A DNA stretch of 64,000 bases, taken from positions 1 to 64,000 of the forward strand of contig DASZYF010000074.1 of NCBI GenBank assembly GCA_035545535.1, in the 5' to 3' direction. Below are positions 17,483-24,855 of the stretch, piece by piece (within the stretch, counting starts at the first letter, position 1; the number at the start of each line of letters is the position of its first letter). The position numbers and the translations under genes were made by a program. The DNA comes from DASZYF01 sp035545535. Lineage in GTDB: Bacteria; Actinomycetota; Actinomycetes; Mycobacteriales; CAJCIY01. The notes under the pieces are model-generated. The model had not been told where the DNA came from and made no database searches. It was given only the letters and a program-made list of their open reading frames with translations.

Positions 17483-18586
17483 TCAGCGGGGCCGGCGGCG
17501 GCGCCGGCGTCCGAACGCGAACACCGCGACCGCGGCCACCGCGAGCGCGATGCCGCCGTACCGGTAGAGGTGGGGGTCGGCCTCGTCCGGCACCTGCAGC
17601 ACGGGCGGTCGCGCAGAGGGCGACCGTGACGGGGAGGGAGGACGGCTCGGTGTGCTCGTCGGGAGCTCGACCTGGTCGAGCGGCGGGTGCACCTTCTCGC
17701 TGGTGAGCCACAGCGACCGACCGTCGCGCGCGTACGCGACCGCCTCGCCCTGCTCCTCCGCCGGGATCGCGATGACGGTGCCCGGGCGGCCAGTCGCGTA
17801 CGCCGCGCGCAGCCGCGGCCCGGCCGCGCCCGGCGGGATCGCCGCCTCGAACGCGGACGCGTAGGTGCGCAGCACCACGCGCGAGCCGTCCGGTGCGATG
17901 TCGCCGCCCGTGACGGCCACGTCCCCGGCCAGGCTCGCGAGGCTGGTGCCGCCGACCGATGGCGGGATGCGCAGGGCCGCGACCTTCGTGAGCGTCGCTC
18001 CGCTCGTGAGCGGCACCGGCGCCGCGTACACCGCACAGCGACCGTCGTAGGTCTTGGTCACGACGTACAGCCGGCCGTCGTGCGGGTCGGCCAGCAACGC
18101 CTCCGCGTCGTGCGCGCCGTCGGGGTAGCGCAGGACGAACGATGTCGACGCGACATCGATCGTGGGCGGCGAGGCGGACGGTGCGGGCACCACCGGTTCG
18201 TCAACGCGCTGCACGACGATCGCGCCGCGGTCGGCCGCGTTGTCGCCGATGTCGCCGAGCCACAGCACGGTCCGTCCGCCCGGCCCCGGGCCGCGCGCGA
18301 TGTCCTCCCAGTCGGTGGCGGTGACGCCGGGGAGGTCGTAGGTCGCCCGGGTCGCGCAGTCCGTCCCGATGGCGAAGAACCGCGCGCGGTCGCCGGAGTC
18401 GTTGTGCGTGAACAGCACGTCGTCCTGCTGATCGGAGGCGACCAGTCCGCTGGCCTCGGTGATGCGGTCGTCGGTGAGGTGGCACACGGTGGTCCCCGCG
18501 GCCCCTGCCGGAGCGGGCACCGCGAGCGCGACGACGGCCATGGCGCTGCTCACGGCGAGCGTGAACCCCGTTCGTCGCACGCCCAC
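17483..18586 (-). CDS. Secreted beta-propeller-like protein with C-terminal membrane anchor
   Basis: 367 aa. Signal peptide at residues 1-30 (SSAMAVVALAVPAPAGAAG). The body has the features of lipoprotein/propeller families that read SGLVAS...VLFTHNDSGDRARFFAI and TDWEDIARGPGPGGRTVLWLGDIGDNAADR. A Ser/Pro-rich linker near 305-330, one helix (IALAVAAVAVFAFG) and the tail RRRRRRPR follow, so the domain is displayed outside and held by the membrane. It is convergent with the preceding gene, with 2 nt between the stops, and divergent from the small gene at 18605. No catalytic role is recognised. Confidence 0.75.
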   Translation of the reverse strand: MGVRRTGFTLAVSSAMAVVALAVPAPAGAAGTTVCHLTDDRITEASGLVASDQQDDVLFTHNDSGDRARFFAIGTDCATRATYDLPGVTATDWEDIARGPGPGGRTVLWLGDIGDNAADRGAIVVQRVDEPVVPAPSASPPTIDVASTSFVLRYPDGAHDAEALLADPHDGRLYVVTKTYDGRCAVYAAPVPLTSGATLTKVAALRIPPSVGGTSLASLAGDVAVTGGDIAPDGSRVVLRTYASAFEAAIPPGAAGPRLRAAYATGRPGTVIAIPAEEQGEAVAYARDGRSLWLTSEKVHPPLDQVELPTSTPSRPPSPSRSPSARPPVLQVPDEADPHLYRYGGIALAVAAVAVFAFGRRRRRRPR

Positions 18587-18604
18587 ACCGAATAGGATCA
18601 GGCC

Positions 18605-18958
18605 ATGACGGGCCGCTCACCACGCTGGGGACGGCGCTTCGCCGGCCTCGCGCTGCTGCTGCTCGTCTTCGTCCCGGGCGCCGCCTCTGCCGCCACACGC
18701 ACCGATGCGTCGGCCCGTCCGTCGACGATCACAGCCGCGCACGCGGTCGACCTCGCCACGGTCCCCGCGCTGCCGCGCGTGCACTCGGGCCACGCGCTCA
18801 CGCGCAGCCCCGGCGGCACGCTGCCCGTCGTCGTGGCGGCGACCCTCGCCCTCCTCGTCGCTCTGGGCTGCTCCCTCGCCAGCCTGGCGCGCGCCCGCCG
18901 CGCCGCGACCGTCGTCGCGCGCACGCGTCGCGAGCGCGCCCCGCCTTCCCGGCACTGA
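18605..18958 (+). CDS. Small membrane protein of unknown function
   Basis: 117 aa. An N-terminal hydrophobic segment (FAGLALLLLVFVPGAASAA) looks like a signal peptide, and a second helix (LPVVVAATLALLVALGCSLASLA) precedes a basic tail (RARRAATVVARTRRERAP). ATG preceded by AGGATCAGG. It is divergent from the propeller-like gene with an 18-nt gap, so the two promoters overlap. Not recognised as a named family. Confidence 0.55.
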   Translation: MTGRSPRWGRRFAGLALLLLVFVPGAASAATRTDASARPSTITAAHAVDLATVPALPRVHSGHALTRSPGGTLPVVVAATLALLVALGCSLASLARARRAATVVARTRRERAPPSRH

Positions 18959-19292
18959 CCGAGATCGACGCCGCCGGCTGACGCCGACGTGCCATGCGAC
19001 GCCGTCGGCTGACGCCGACGAGCGTCGGAGAGACGGCTGGCCAGAAGGGTGCGGCGCCGTCTTCGCGGTTCGCTGCGGGTTGACCGCCGGCGGCGAGCCA
19101 GCACGGTGTCCTCGTCACGCGCGGCAAAAGACCGCCGCCGATGACGAGGGGCGCCGCATTGGCTCGCCGTGCGCGGCGATAGATCTCCGCTGTCGACGAG
19201 CTGCTGCACGGGACGGCCGTGCGAACCGGGCACCCACCTCGTCAGCCGTCCTTGTCCTTGTCCTTGCCTTGCCCTCACGAAGGAGCTCCTCC
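18959..19292. repeat. Non-coding gap filled with palindromes and short direct repeats
   Basis: Three structures fill this 334-nt gap. A 24-bp direct repeat, starting CGACGCCG and ending CTGACGCCGACG, occurs at 18966-18989 and 18997-19020 with one mismatch. A compound hairpin spans 19091-19169, with outer arms CGGCGAGCCA/TGGCTCGCCG and inner arms CCTCGTCA/TGACGAGG. A 29-bp unit at 19173-19201 matches two units near 24754-24833 at about 24 positions. AAGGAG at the end is the ribosome-binding site of the next gene. I see no convincing gene in the gap. Confidence 0.7.
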
Positions 19293-19436
19293 ATGCACTC
19301 CGACTTCAGCTGGACGTCCATGCTCTGGCTGGCCGTCCTCATGGCCGTGCTGTTCGGCGTCCCCGCGCTCACGTTCTGGTGGGACGGCCGCAAGGCCCGT
19401 CGCTCCGGCACCGACGGCACCGACAGCGGGCCCTGA
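19293..19436 (+). CDS. 47-aa membrane protein coupled to the antiporter
   Basis: A short gene with a good ribosome-binding site (AAGGAG, 7-8 nt upstream) encoding one hydrophobic helix (MLWLAVLMAVLFGVPALTFWW) and a basic, polar tail (DGRKARRSGTDG). Its TGA shares a base with the ATG of the antiporter (TGATG), so the two are almost certainly translated together. By analogy with KdpF-type microproteins it may be a stabilising or regulatory subunit; that is inference. Confidence 0.7.
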   Translation: MHSDFSWTSMLWLAVLMAVLFGVPALTFWWDGRKARRSGTDGTDSGP

Positions 19437-20638
19437 TGCACACCCACGCAACGCTGCTGCTCGAGCTCGGCGGCGTCGTCTTCGCTCTCGGGGTCCTCGG
19501 ACGGCTCGCCTCCTCGGCGGGCCTGTCCGCGGTCCCGCTCTACCTGCTCGCCGGCCTCGCGTTCGGCCGCGGGGGGCTGCTGCCGCTCGGTGCGAGCAGC
19601 ACGTTCCTCTCGACCGGCGCGGACATCGGCGTCGTGCTGCTGCTGCTCACGCTCGGCCTCGAGCACTCGGCCGAGGAGCTCGTCGGGACGCTGCGCGGCA
19701 GCGCGCCCGCCGGGCTCGTCGACATGGTGCTGAACGCGGTCCCGGGGCTCGCGGCCGGGCTGCTGCTCGGGCTCGGGCCGCTGCCCGCGATCGCGTTGGC
19801 CGGTTCGACGTGGGTTAGCAGCAGCGGCATCGCGTCCAAGCTCATCGGCGACCTCGGGTGGAGCGCGCGGCGCGAGGTCCCGGCCGTGATCGGTGTGCTC
19901 GTGCTCGAGGACCTCGCGATGGCGGTCTACCTGCCGGTGATGACCACGGTGGTCGCCGGCGTCGGGCTGGCCACCGGTGCCATCCGCGTGAGCGCCGCGC
20001 TCGCGGTGCTCGCCGTCGTGATGGTGGTCGCGCTGCGCTGGGGCGGGCGGGTGAGTGCGCTCGTGCGGGGACGCGGTGCACCGGCGAACGACGAGGTGCT
20101 GCTGCTCCTCGTGCTCGGCCTCGGCCTGCTCGTCGCGGGTCTCGCCGAACGCACCGGTGTGAGCGCGGCGGTCGGCGCGTTCCTCGTCGGCATCGCGCTG
20201 TCGGGACCGGTCGCGCACTCGGCTCGCGCGCTGCTCGCGCCGCTGCGGGACCTGTTCGCCGCCGTGTTCTTCGTGTTCTTCGGGCTGCGGACCGATCCGG
20301 CGACGCTCGTCGACGTCTTGCTGCCCGGCATCGCGCTCGCCCTCGTCGGCGCCGCCGGGAAGCTCGGCACGGCGTGGATCGCCACGCGCAAGCAGGACAT
20401 CTCGCGCACGGCGCGGCTGCAAGCCGGCGTGCTGCTGACACCCCGCGGCGAGTTCAGCATCGTCGTCGCCGGGCTCGCCGTCGCGGCCGGTGCGGACGCC
20501 CGCCTCGGTGGCCTCGTCGCCGTCGAGGTGCTGCTGCTGGCCACGTTCGCCCCGCTCGTCGCGCACCTGTTGCAGCGGCACGACGAGCGCGGGCGGGCGT
20601 CGCCCGTGCATCCGCCGCTGCGCGGCCTGGCCGCATGA
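19436..20638 (+). CDS. CPA2-family monovalent cation:proton antiporter
   Basis: 400 aa, about 12 membrane segments, in the KefB/GerN-like CPA2 family (VPLYLLAGLAFGRGG, TLGLEHSAEELVG, WVSSSGIASKLIGDL, GAFLVGIALSGP, TPRGEFSIVVAGL). It exchanges Na+ or K+ for H+ across the membrane. The cytoplasmic TrkA-N domain found in Kef proteins is missing, so control may come from separate subunits such as the 47-aa protein directly upstream. Confidence 0.87.
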   Translation: MHTHATLLLELGGVVFALGVLGRLASSAGLSAVPLYLLAGLAFGRGGLLPLGASSTFLSTGADIGVVLLLLTLGLEHSAEELVGTLRGSAPAGLVDMVLNAVPGLAAGLLLGLGPLPAIALAGSTWVSSSGIASKLIGDLGWSARREVPAVIGVLVLEDLAMAVYLPVMTTVVAGVGLATGAIRVSAALAVLAVVMVVALRWGGRVSALVRGRGAPANDEVLLLLVLGLGLLVAGLAERTGVSAAVGAFLVGIALSGPVAHSARALLAPLRDLFAAVFFVFFGLRTDPATLVDVLLPGIALALVGAAGKLGTAWIATRKQDISRTARLQAGVLLTPRGEFSIVVAGLAVAAGADARLGGLVAVEVLLLATFAPLVAHLLQRHDERGRASPVHPPLRGLAA

Positions 20639-20682
20639 CGGCGACGGGCCTACCGTGGACCCATGGTCGGTCGAAGGGAGCC

Positions 20683-21234
20683 ATGATGTCTGAGGCGCCG
20701 CGCTGGCGAGGGATCAACCACCTCGCGCTCATCACGCCGGACATGGATGCGACGGTCCGCTTCTACCACGGGGTGCTCGGCGCCCGGCTGGTCGCGACCA
20801 TCGGCGCCCCAGGGTTCCGGCACTACTTCTTCGACTTCGGAGCGCAGCAGACCGTCGCGTTCTTCGAGTACCGCGACGCCACCATCGAGCCGTTCGCCAA
20901 GCCGGCGGGCATCCCCGACGAGCGCGCGATCCAGTTCGACCACCTGTCGTTCAACCTCACCGACGAGCACGCCCTCGAGGAGCTGCAGAAGCGCCTCAAG
21001 GAGCACGGCTGCGAGGTCACCGACGTGATCGACCACCAGATCATGCGGTCGATCTACTTCAGCGACCCGCACGGCATCGCGCTCGAGGCGAGCTGGTGGG
21101 TCACCGACGTGACCGGCCGCGACGCCGACTACGGCGACACGAGCCTGTTCGGCGACGCCGACCCGGTCCCGGCCGTGCGCGAGCTCATGGACGCGGGCGA
21201 GCTGGCCTCGACCCCGGTGACGCACCTCACCTGA
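20683..21234 (+). CDS. VOC-family (glyoxalase/dioxygenase fold) protein
   Basis: 183 aa. Start ATG-ATG with GGGAG 4-7 nt upstream. Two beta-alpha-beta-beta-beta units are visible: INHLALITPDMDATVRFYHGVLGARLV with a metal-type His, then FDHLSFNLTDEHALEELQKRLKEHGCEV, and SIYFSDPHGIALEASWW with a Glu ligand. Members are metal-dependent dioxygenases, isomerases or binding proteins; the reaction here is unknown. It lies 45 nt behind the antiporter but with its own ribosome-binding site. Confidence 0.85.
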   Translation: MMSEAPRWRGINHLALITPDMDATVRFYHGVLGARLVATIGAPGFRHYFFDFGAQQTVAFFEYRDATIEPFAKPAGIPDERAIQFDHLSFNLTDEHALEELQKRLKEHGCEVTDVIDHQIMRSIYFSDPHGIALEASWWVTDVTGRDADYGDTSLFGDADPVPAVRELMDAGELASTPVTHLT

Positions 21235-21307
21235 GAGCAGGAACCCGCCCGCGGGCGGCGAAGCAGGTGGGTGACACACCGTGCTCCGTCCTGTGGGGGT
21301 CTGCCGC

Positions 21308-22051
21308 ATGCTCGCTCGTACTCGTATCGCTGGTGTTGCACTCGCAGCGACTGCGCTCGTCGCCGGTGCGGCGGTGAGCTGGGCGGGTGACGCCCAGTCG
21401 CCGATCCCGTACTCGCCGCAGATCACGGACCCCACCGGCGACTCCACCGGTGACTCCGGCACGGACATCGTGAGCGCGGGCCTCATGACGACGGGCACCG
21501 CGCAGTTCGTCACCAAGACGACCTACACCTACAAGGTCGTGACGAAGACCGTCACCAAGACCGTCAAGGGCAAGAAGAAGAAGGTCAAGGTCAAGAAGAA
21601 GGTCAAGGTCGCGCACACGACGAAGGTCGTGCAGTACGTGCCGGACACCCTGGTCGCGAAGGTGACCATGGCGGGTACGCCGGACTCGACGCCGAGCTCC
21701 TACACGGAGTTCGACCTGACCGTGCCGGGCTGCGGCACCGCGACCATCGGCTACGGTCCCGGCGGCGTGGCGAGCGACCCGAGCCAGTCCGGCTTCGCCG
21801 ACTTCAGCAGCTGCGTCAAGAGCAGCGACCCGACCAACACCGACGGCTCGTTCTTCTTCCAGCCGTCCGTCGAGGGCAACACCATCGTCATGGCGCTGCC
21901 GTTCTCGAAGCTGCCTCCGCAGGTGGCGACGGGAGTCACCGTGACCGGGCTCGAGGCCTCCACGGGTCTCTCGGACCCCGCGCTCGGCGCCGGCTTCATC
22001 ACCGGCTTCTACGACGACGCGAAGAGCACCACGCCCTACACCATCGGCTGA
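21308..22051 (+). CDS. Secreted protein with a lysine/valine-rich low-complexity insert
   Basis: 247 aa, no known family. The ATG at 21308 (GTG at 21281 possible) is followed by a signal peptide (AGVALAATALVAGAAVSWA). Residues 75-115 are a striking Lys/Val/Thr tract (TVTKTVKGKKKKVKVKKKVK) embedded between two ordinary beta-rich segments. The rest contains a Cys pair (VPGCGTA, FSSCVKSS) that could form a disulfide. The charged insert may bind cell-wall polyanions. The gene ends 16 nt inside the convergent GGDEL/EAL gene. Confidence 0.65.
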   Translation: MLARTRIAGVALAATALVAGAAVSWAGDAQSPIPYSPQITDPTGDSTGDSGTDIVSAGLMTTGTAQFVTKTTYTYKVVTKTVTKTVKGKKKKVKVKKKVKVAHTTKVVQYVPDTLVAKVTMAGTPDSTPSSYTEFDLTVPGCGTATIGYGPGGVASDPSQSGFADFSSCVKSSDPTNTDGSFFFQPSVEGNTIVMALPFSKLPPQVATGVTVTGLEASTGLSDPALGAGFITGFYDDAKSTTPYTIG

Positions 22052-24087
22052 ACGGGCGGCGCGTCCGCCAACGCGGGCGCGCCGCTGATGACGTCGTCGC
22101 GCAGCACGCCGTCGCGCGTCGACGCACGCAGCCACGCCGCGAGCGCCGCCGCGGGCTGCGGCCGGGCGATCGCCCAGCCCTGCGCGACGTCGGTGCCGAA
22201 CCGCGTGAGCGCGTGCAGCGTCTGCGCGTCCTCGACGCCTTCGGCGACGACGACCATGCCGACGTCGTGCGCGAGGTCGACGATCGCGCGCACGATCGCG
22301 GCGTGCGCGGGGTTCTCGGTCGCGTCCGCCACGAACAGCCGGTCGATCTTCAGCTCCGAGAGCGGCATGCCCGCGATGTGCGCGAGCGATGTCTGCCCCT
22401 GACCGAAGTCGTCGAGGCTCGTGCGGATGCCCGCGTCGCGCAGCCGGCTCAGCGCGGCCGACGCGCGCATCGGGTCGGCGAGCACCATCGTCTCGGTGAC
22501 CTCGATGGTCAGGCGGTACGGCGCGATGCCGCCGTCACGCACCGCCTCGACGACCCGCTCGGCGAACCCGGGGCTGATGATGTCGCGCGCGCTCACGTTG
22601 ACGGCGACACCGAGGCTCTCGCCCACCGGACCGAGCGCCTGCAGGTCGCGGATCGCCGCGCGCACCACCCACTGCGTGAGGCTGTGGATCAGGCTCGTGC
22701 GCTCGGTGAGCGGCAGGAACTTGTCGGGCGGGAGCAGGCCGAGCGTCGGGTGCTGCCAGCGCACGAGCGCCTCGAAGCCGGTGACGCGGTGGTCACTGAG
22801 GTTGAGCTTCGGCTGCAGGTGCAGCACGAGCTCGTCGCGCTCGAGCGCCCCGCGCAGCTCGGAGACGAGGGCGAGCTGCGCCGGGTCGGTGATGTCGAGC
22901 GAGGACGTCCAGCGCACGACGCCGTCGTGCGTCGCCTTCGCGGCCTGCACGCCGAACTGCGCCTTGCGCAGCAGCACGGGTGCGGTGTCGCCGTCGTCGG
23001 CCAGCGTCCAGCCGAGGGACACGTCGACCGTCAGCGGGACCTCGCCGCTGCGCACCGGCTCACCCGACGTCGCCACGTGCAGCCGCAGCACCTCGGTGAC
23101 GGCGTCCTCGGGGGACTCGAGCCCCTCGAGGAGCACGCCGAGCTCGTCACCGCCGAGCCGCGCAACCAGGTCGCCGGGCCGCAGCGCCTCGCGCAGGCGG
23201 TGCGCGATCGTCACGAGGACCTCGTCACCGACGTCCTGGCCGAGGCTGTTGTTGATCGTGGAGAAGTTGTCGATGTCGATGACCGCGACCACGCGCTCGG
23301 AGTCGGGCCCCGCGCTGCGCGCGCTGCGCTCGACCTCTTCGAGGAAGATCCGCCGGTTCGGCAGCCCGGTCAGCTGGTCGTAGCTGGCGAGGTGGGCGTT
23401 GTCCGCGGCCGCGCGCCGCAGGCGGCGCGTGATGAGCCAGCTGATGCCGCCGAGCATGAGCCACAGCACCGCGAGGCCGATGCCGAGCGTCACGTAGAGG
23501 CCGGTGAGACCGGCGTTCACGTCGGCCGCGATCGGCGTGTAGGGCAGGTAGACCTCGAGCACGCCGATCGGCCGGCCGGCGGGGCCCTCGAGCGGCCGGT
23601 AGACCTCGACGGCCTTGGCGCCCTTCGGACCTTCCTCGCCGGCGTCGGTGTTGACGTGGGTGATCTCGGCCTCGACCTGACCGTGCGTGGCGTCGAGGAC
23701 CGAGTCCTCGACCTCGTCGTCGGTGAGGCCGCTGCCGTCGTCGGAGAAGACGACCCTGCCGGACAGGTCGCGCACCCGGAGGCGGAGCACGTCACCGTCG
23801 TCGATGGCGTGCCGCACGACCTGCGCGAGCGCGCCGAGCGTCCCGATGGTCAGCTCGTGGTTGGTGATCTCGGCCGGCAGCGTGGGCTCGATCGCGGACT
23901 TGGCCACGAGGGCCGCCTCCGAGCGGCCCTCCGCGATGCCACGGCGGTCCGCCTCGCGGCGCAGCGCCCCGCCGAGGACCAGCCCGAGGAGCAGGACGGG
24001 CAGCAGGCTGACGGCCACGAGGGCGGCGAAGAGGCGGTGCGCTGAGCGGACGCCCACGGCGCTTCGCCTCGTGCCACGGCGTACCAC
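22036..24087 (-). CDS. Membrane c-di-GMP protein: sensor, degenerate GGDEF, intact EAL
   Basis: 683 aa. One N-terminal helix near residue 20, an extracytoplasmic sensor region at about 45-190, a second helix near 195-215, a GGDEF domain at 225-400 and an EAL domain at 415-665. The GGDEF signature reads RLGGDELG near residue 311, with Leu for Phe, so cyclase activity is doubtful. The EAL domain keeps FEALVRWQHP near 438, the Asn of NVSARD, the Glu of EVTETM, DDFGQG, LKIDR and AEGVE, so hydrolysis of c-di-GMP is likely. GTG at 24087 is the only reasonable start before the membrane helix, but support is weak. It is divergent from the cupredoxin gene. Confidence 0.85.
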   Translation of the reverse strand: MVRRGTRRSAVGVRSAHRLFAALVAVSLLPVLLLGLVLGGALRREADRRGIAEGRSEAALVAKSAIEPTLPAEITNHELTIGTLGALAQVVRHAIDDGDVLRLRVRDLSGRVVFSDDGSGLTDDEVEDSVLDATHGQVEAEITHVNTDAGEEGPKGAKAVEVYRPLEGPAGRPIGVLEVYLPYTPIAADVNAGLTGLYVTLGIGLAVLWLMLGGISWLITRRLRRAAADNAHLASYDQLTGLPNRRIFLEEVERSARSAGPDSERVVAVIDIDNFSTINNSLGQDVGDEVLVTIAHRLREALRPGDLVARLGGDELGVLLEGLESPEDAVTEVLRLHVATSGEPVRSGEVPLTVDVSLGWTLADDGDTAPVLLRKAQFGVQAAKATHDGVVRWTSSLDITDPAQLALVSELRGALERDELVLHLQPKLNLSDHRVTGFEALVRWQHPTLGLLPPDKFLPLTERTSLIHSLTQWVVRAAIRDLQALGPVGESLGVAVNVSARDIISPGFAERVVEAVRDGGIAPYRLTIEVTETMVLADPMRASAALSRLRDAGIRTSLDDFGQGQTSLAHIAGMPLSELKIDRLFVADATENPAHAAIVRAIVDLAHDVGMVVVAEGVEDAQTLHALTRFGTDVAQGWAIARPQPAAALAAWLRASTRDGVLRDDVISGAPALADAPPVQPMV

Positions 24088-24207
24088 CTTGGGGGTGTCG
24101 GCGGCGGTCTGTGCCCGCTTGACCGCGGCGTACGGGTGAACCGGTTGCTCCGCCTGCGCGTGGGAGCGGGAGAACGCCCGTCCCGCCCAAGCCCCAGGAG
24201 CCCCTCC

Positions 24208-24696
24208 GTGCCATCGATGCGCCTCGTGACCCGCCTGACCCCCGTCGTGGCCGGGATCGCCGCCCTCACCGTCGCCTGCGGCTCCTCGAAGTCGGCGACC
24301 GGCACCACCAGCCCGGCGGCGACCACCGCGGCCGCCCCGGCGACCACGGCGCCGACCACGATGGCCGCGTCCATGCCCGACATGCCGTCGATGAGCGCGA
24401 GCAGCGACGACCACGGCGGCGCCGCGACCGCCCCGGTGGCGGCCGCCGGCGTGACCATCACGATCAAGGACTTCGACTTCGGCGCGCCCAGCGGTGCGGT
24501 GAAGGCCGGGTCCACCGTCACCGTCATCAACGAGGACAGCGTCGCGCACACCTACGAGGACGTGAACGGCGCGTTCGACTCCCACACCGTCCCGCCCAAC
24601 GGCGGCACGGCGACGTTCACGGCCCCCAAGGCCGGCACCTACCAGGTGAAGTGCGACTTCCACGCCTCCATGCACGGCACGTTGACCGTCAGCTGA
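24208..24696 (+). CDS. Cupredoxin lipoprotein
   Basis: 162 aa. The GTG at 24208 has AGGAG 7-8 nt upstream; ATG 24217 is the alternative. The N-terminus is a lipoprotein signal (GIAALTVACGSS, lipid Cys near 21), then a Thr/Ala linker and a plastocyanin-type domain. Type-1 copper ligands are visible: His in VAHTYED, then Cys, His and Met in KCDFHASMHG. It is an exported, membrane-tethered copper protein, probably an electron carrier or copper buffer. No partner oxidase adjoins it. Confidence 0.87.
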   Translation: MPSMRLVTRLTPVVAGIAALTVACGSSKSATGTTSPAATTAAAPATTAPTTMAASMPDMPSMSASSDDHGGAATAPVAAAGVTITIKDFDFGAPSGAVKAGSTVTVINEDSVAHTYEDVNGAFDSHTVPPNGGTATFTAPKAGTYQVKCDFHASMHGTLTVS

Positions 24697-24721
24697 CCCC
24701 GCAGCGCAGGTGATCGCCGCG

Positions 24722-24833
24722 GGCGACGAGCCGGCGGGCGTGGCTCGTCAGGAGCGGCGAACTTCCTCTGCCGGCGACGAGCTCGGCGCAGCTGCTCGTC
24801 GTCAGCGGCGATCTACCTCCGCCGGCGACGAGC
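24722..24833. repeat. 51-bp tandem repeat with hairpin units
   Basis: GGCGACGAGC occurs at 24722, 24773 and 24824, exactly 51 bp apart. Within each period a 29-bp unit (GCGGCGA...CGACGAGC, at 24754-24782 and 24805-24833) follows GCTCGTC, which can pair with the unit's closing GACGAGC. A diverged unit is at 19173-19201. It lies in the 159-nt gap between the convergent cupredoxin and MFS genes and may terminate both; the role is unproven. Confidence 0.75.
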
Positions 24834-24855
24834 AAGACCGCCCAGCCGGCCCCTG

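Noticed and set aside
24722..24833. CRISPR-like array
   Set aside because: Only two to three units, the spacers are themselves repeated, and no cas gene is in the window.
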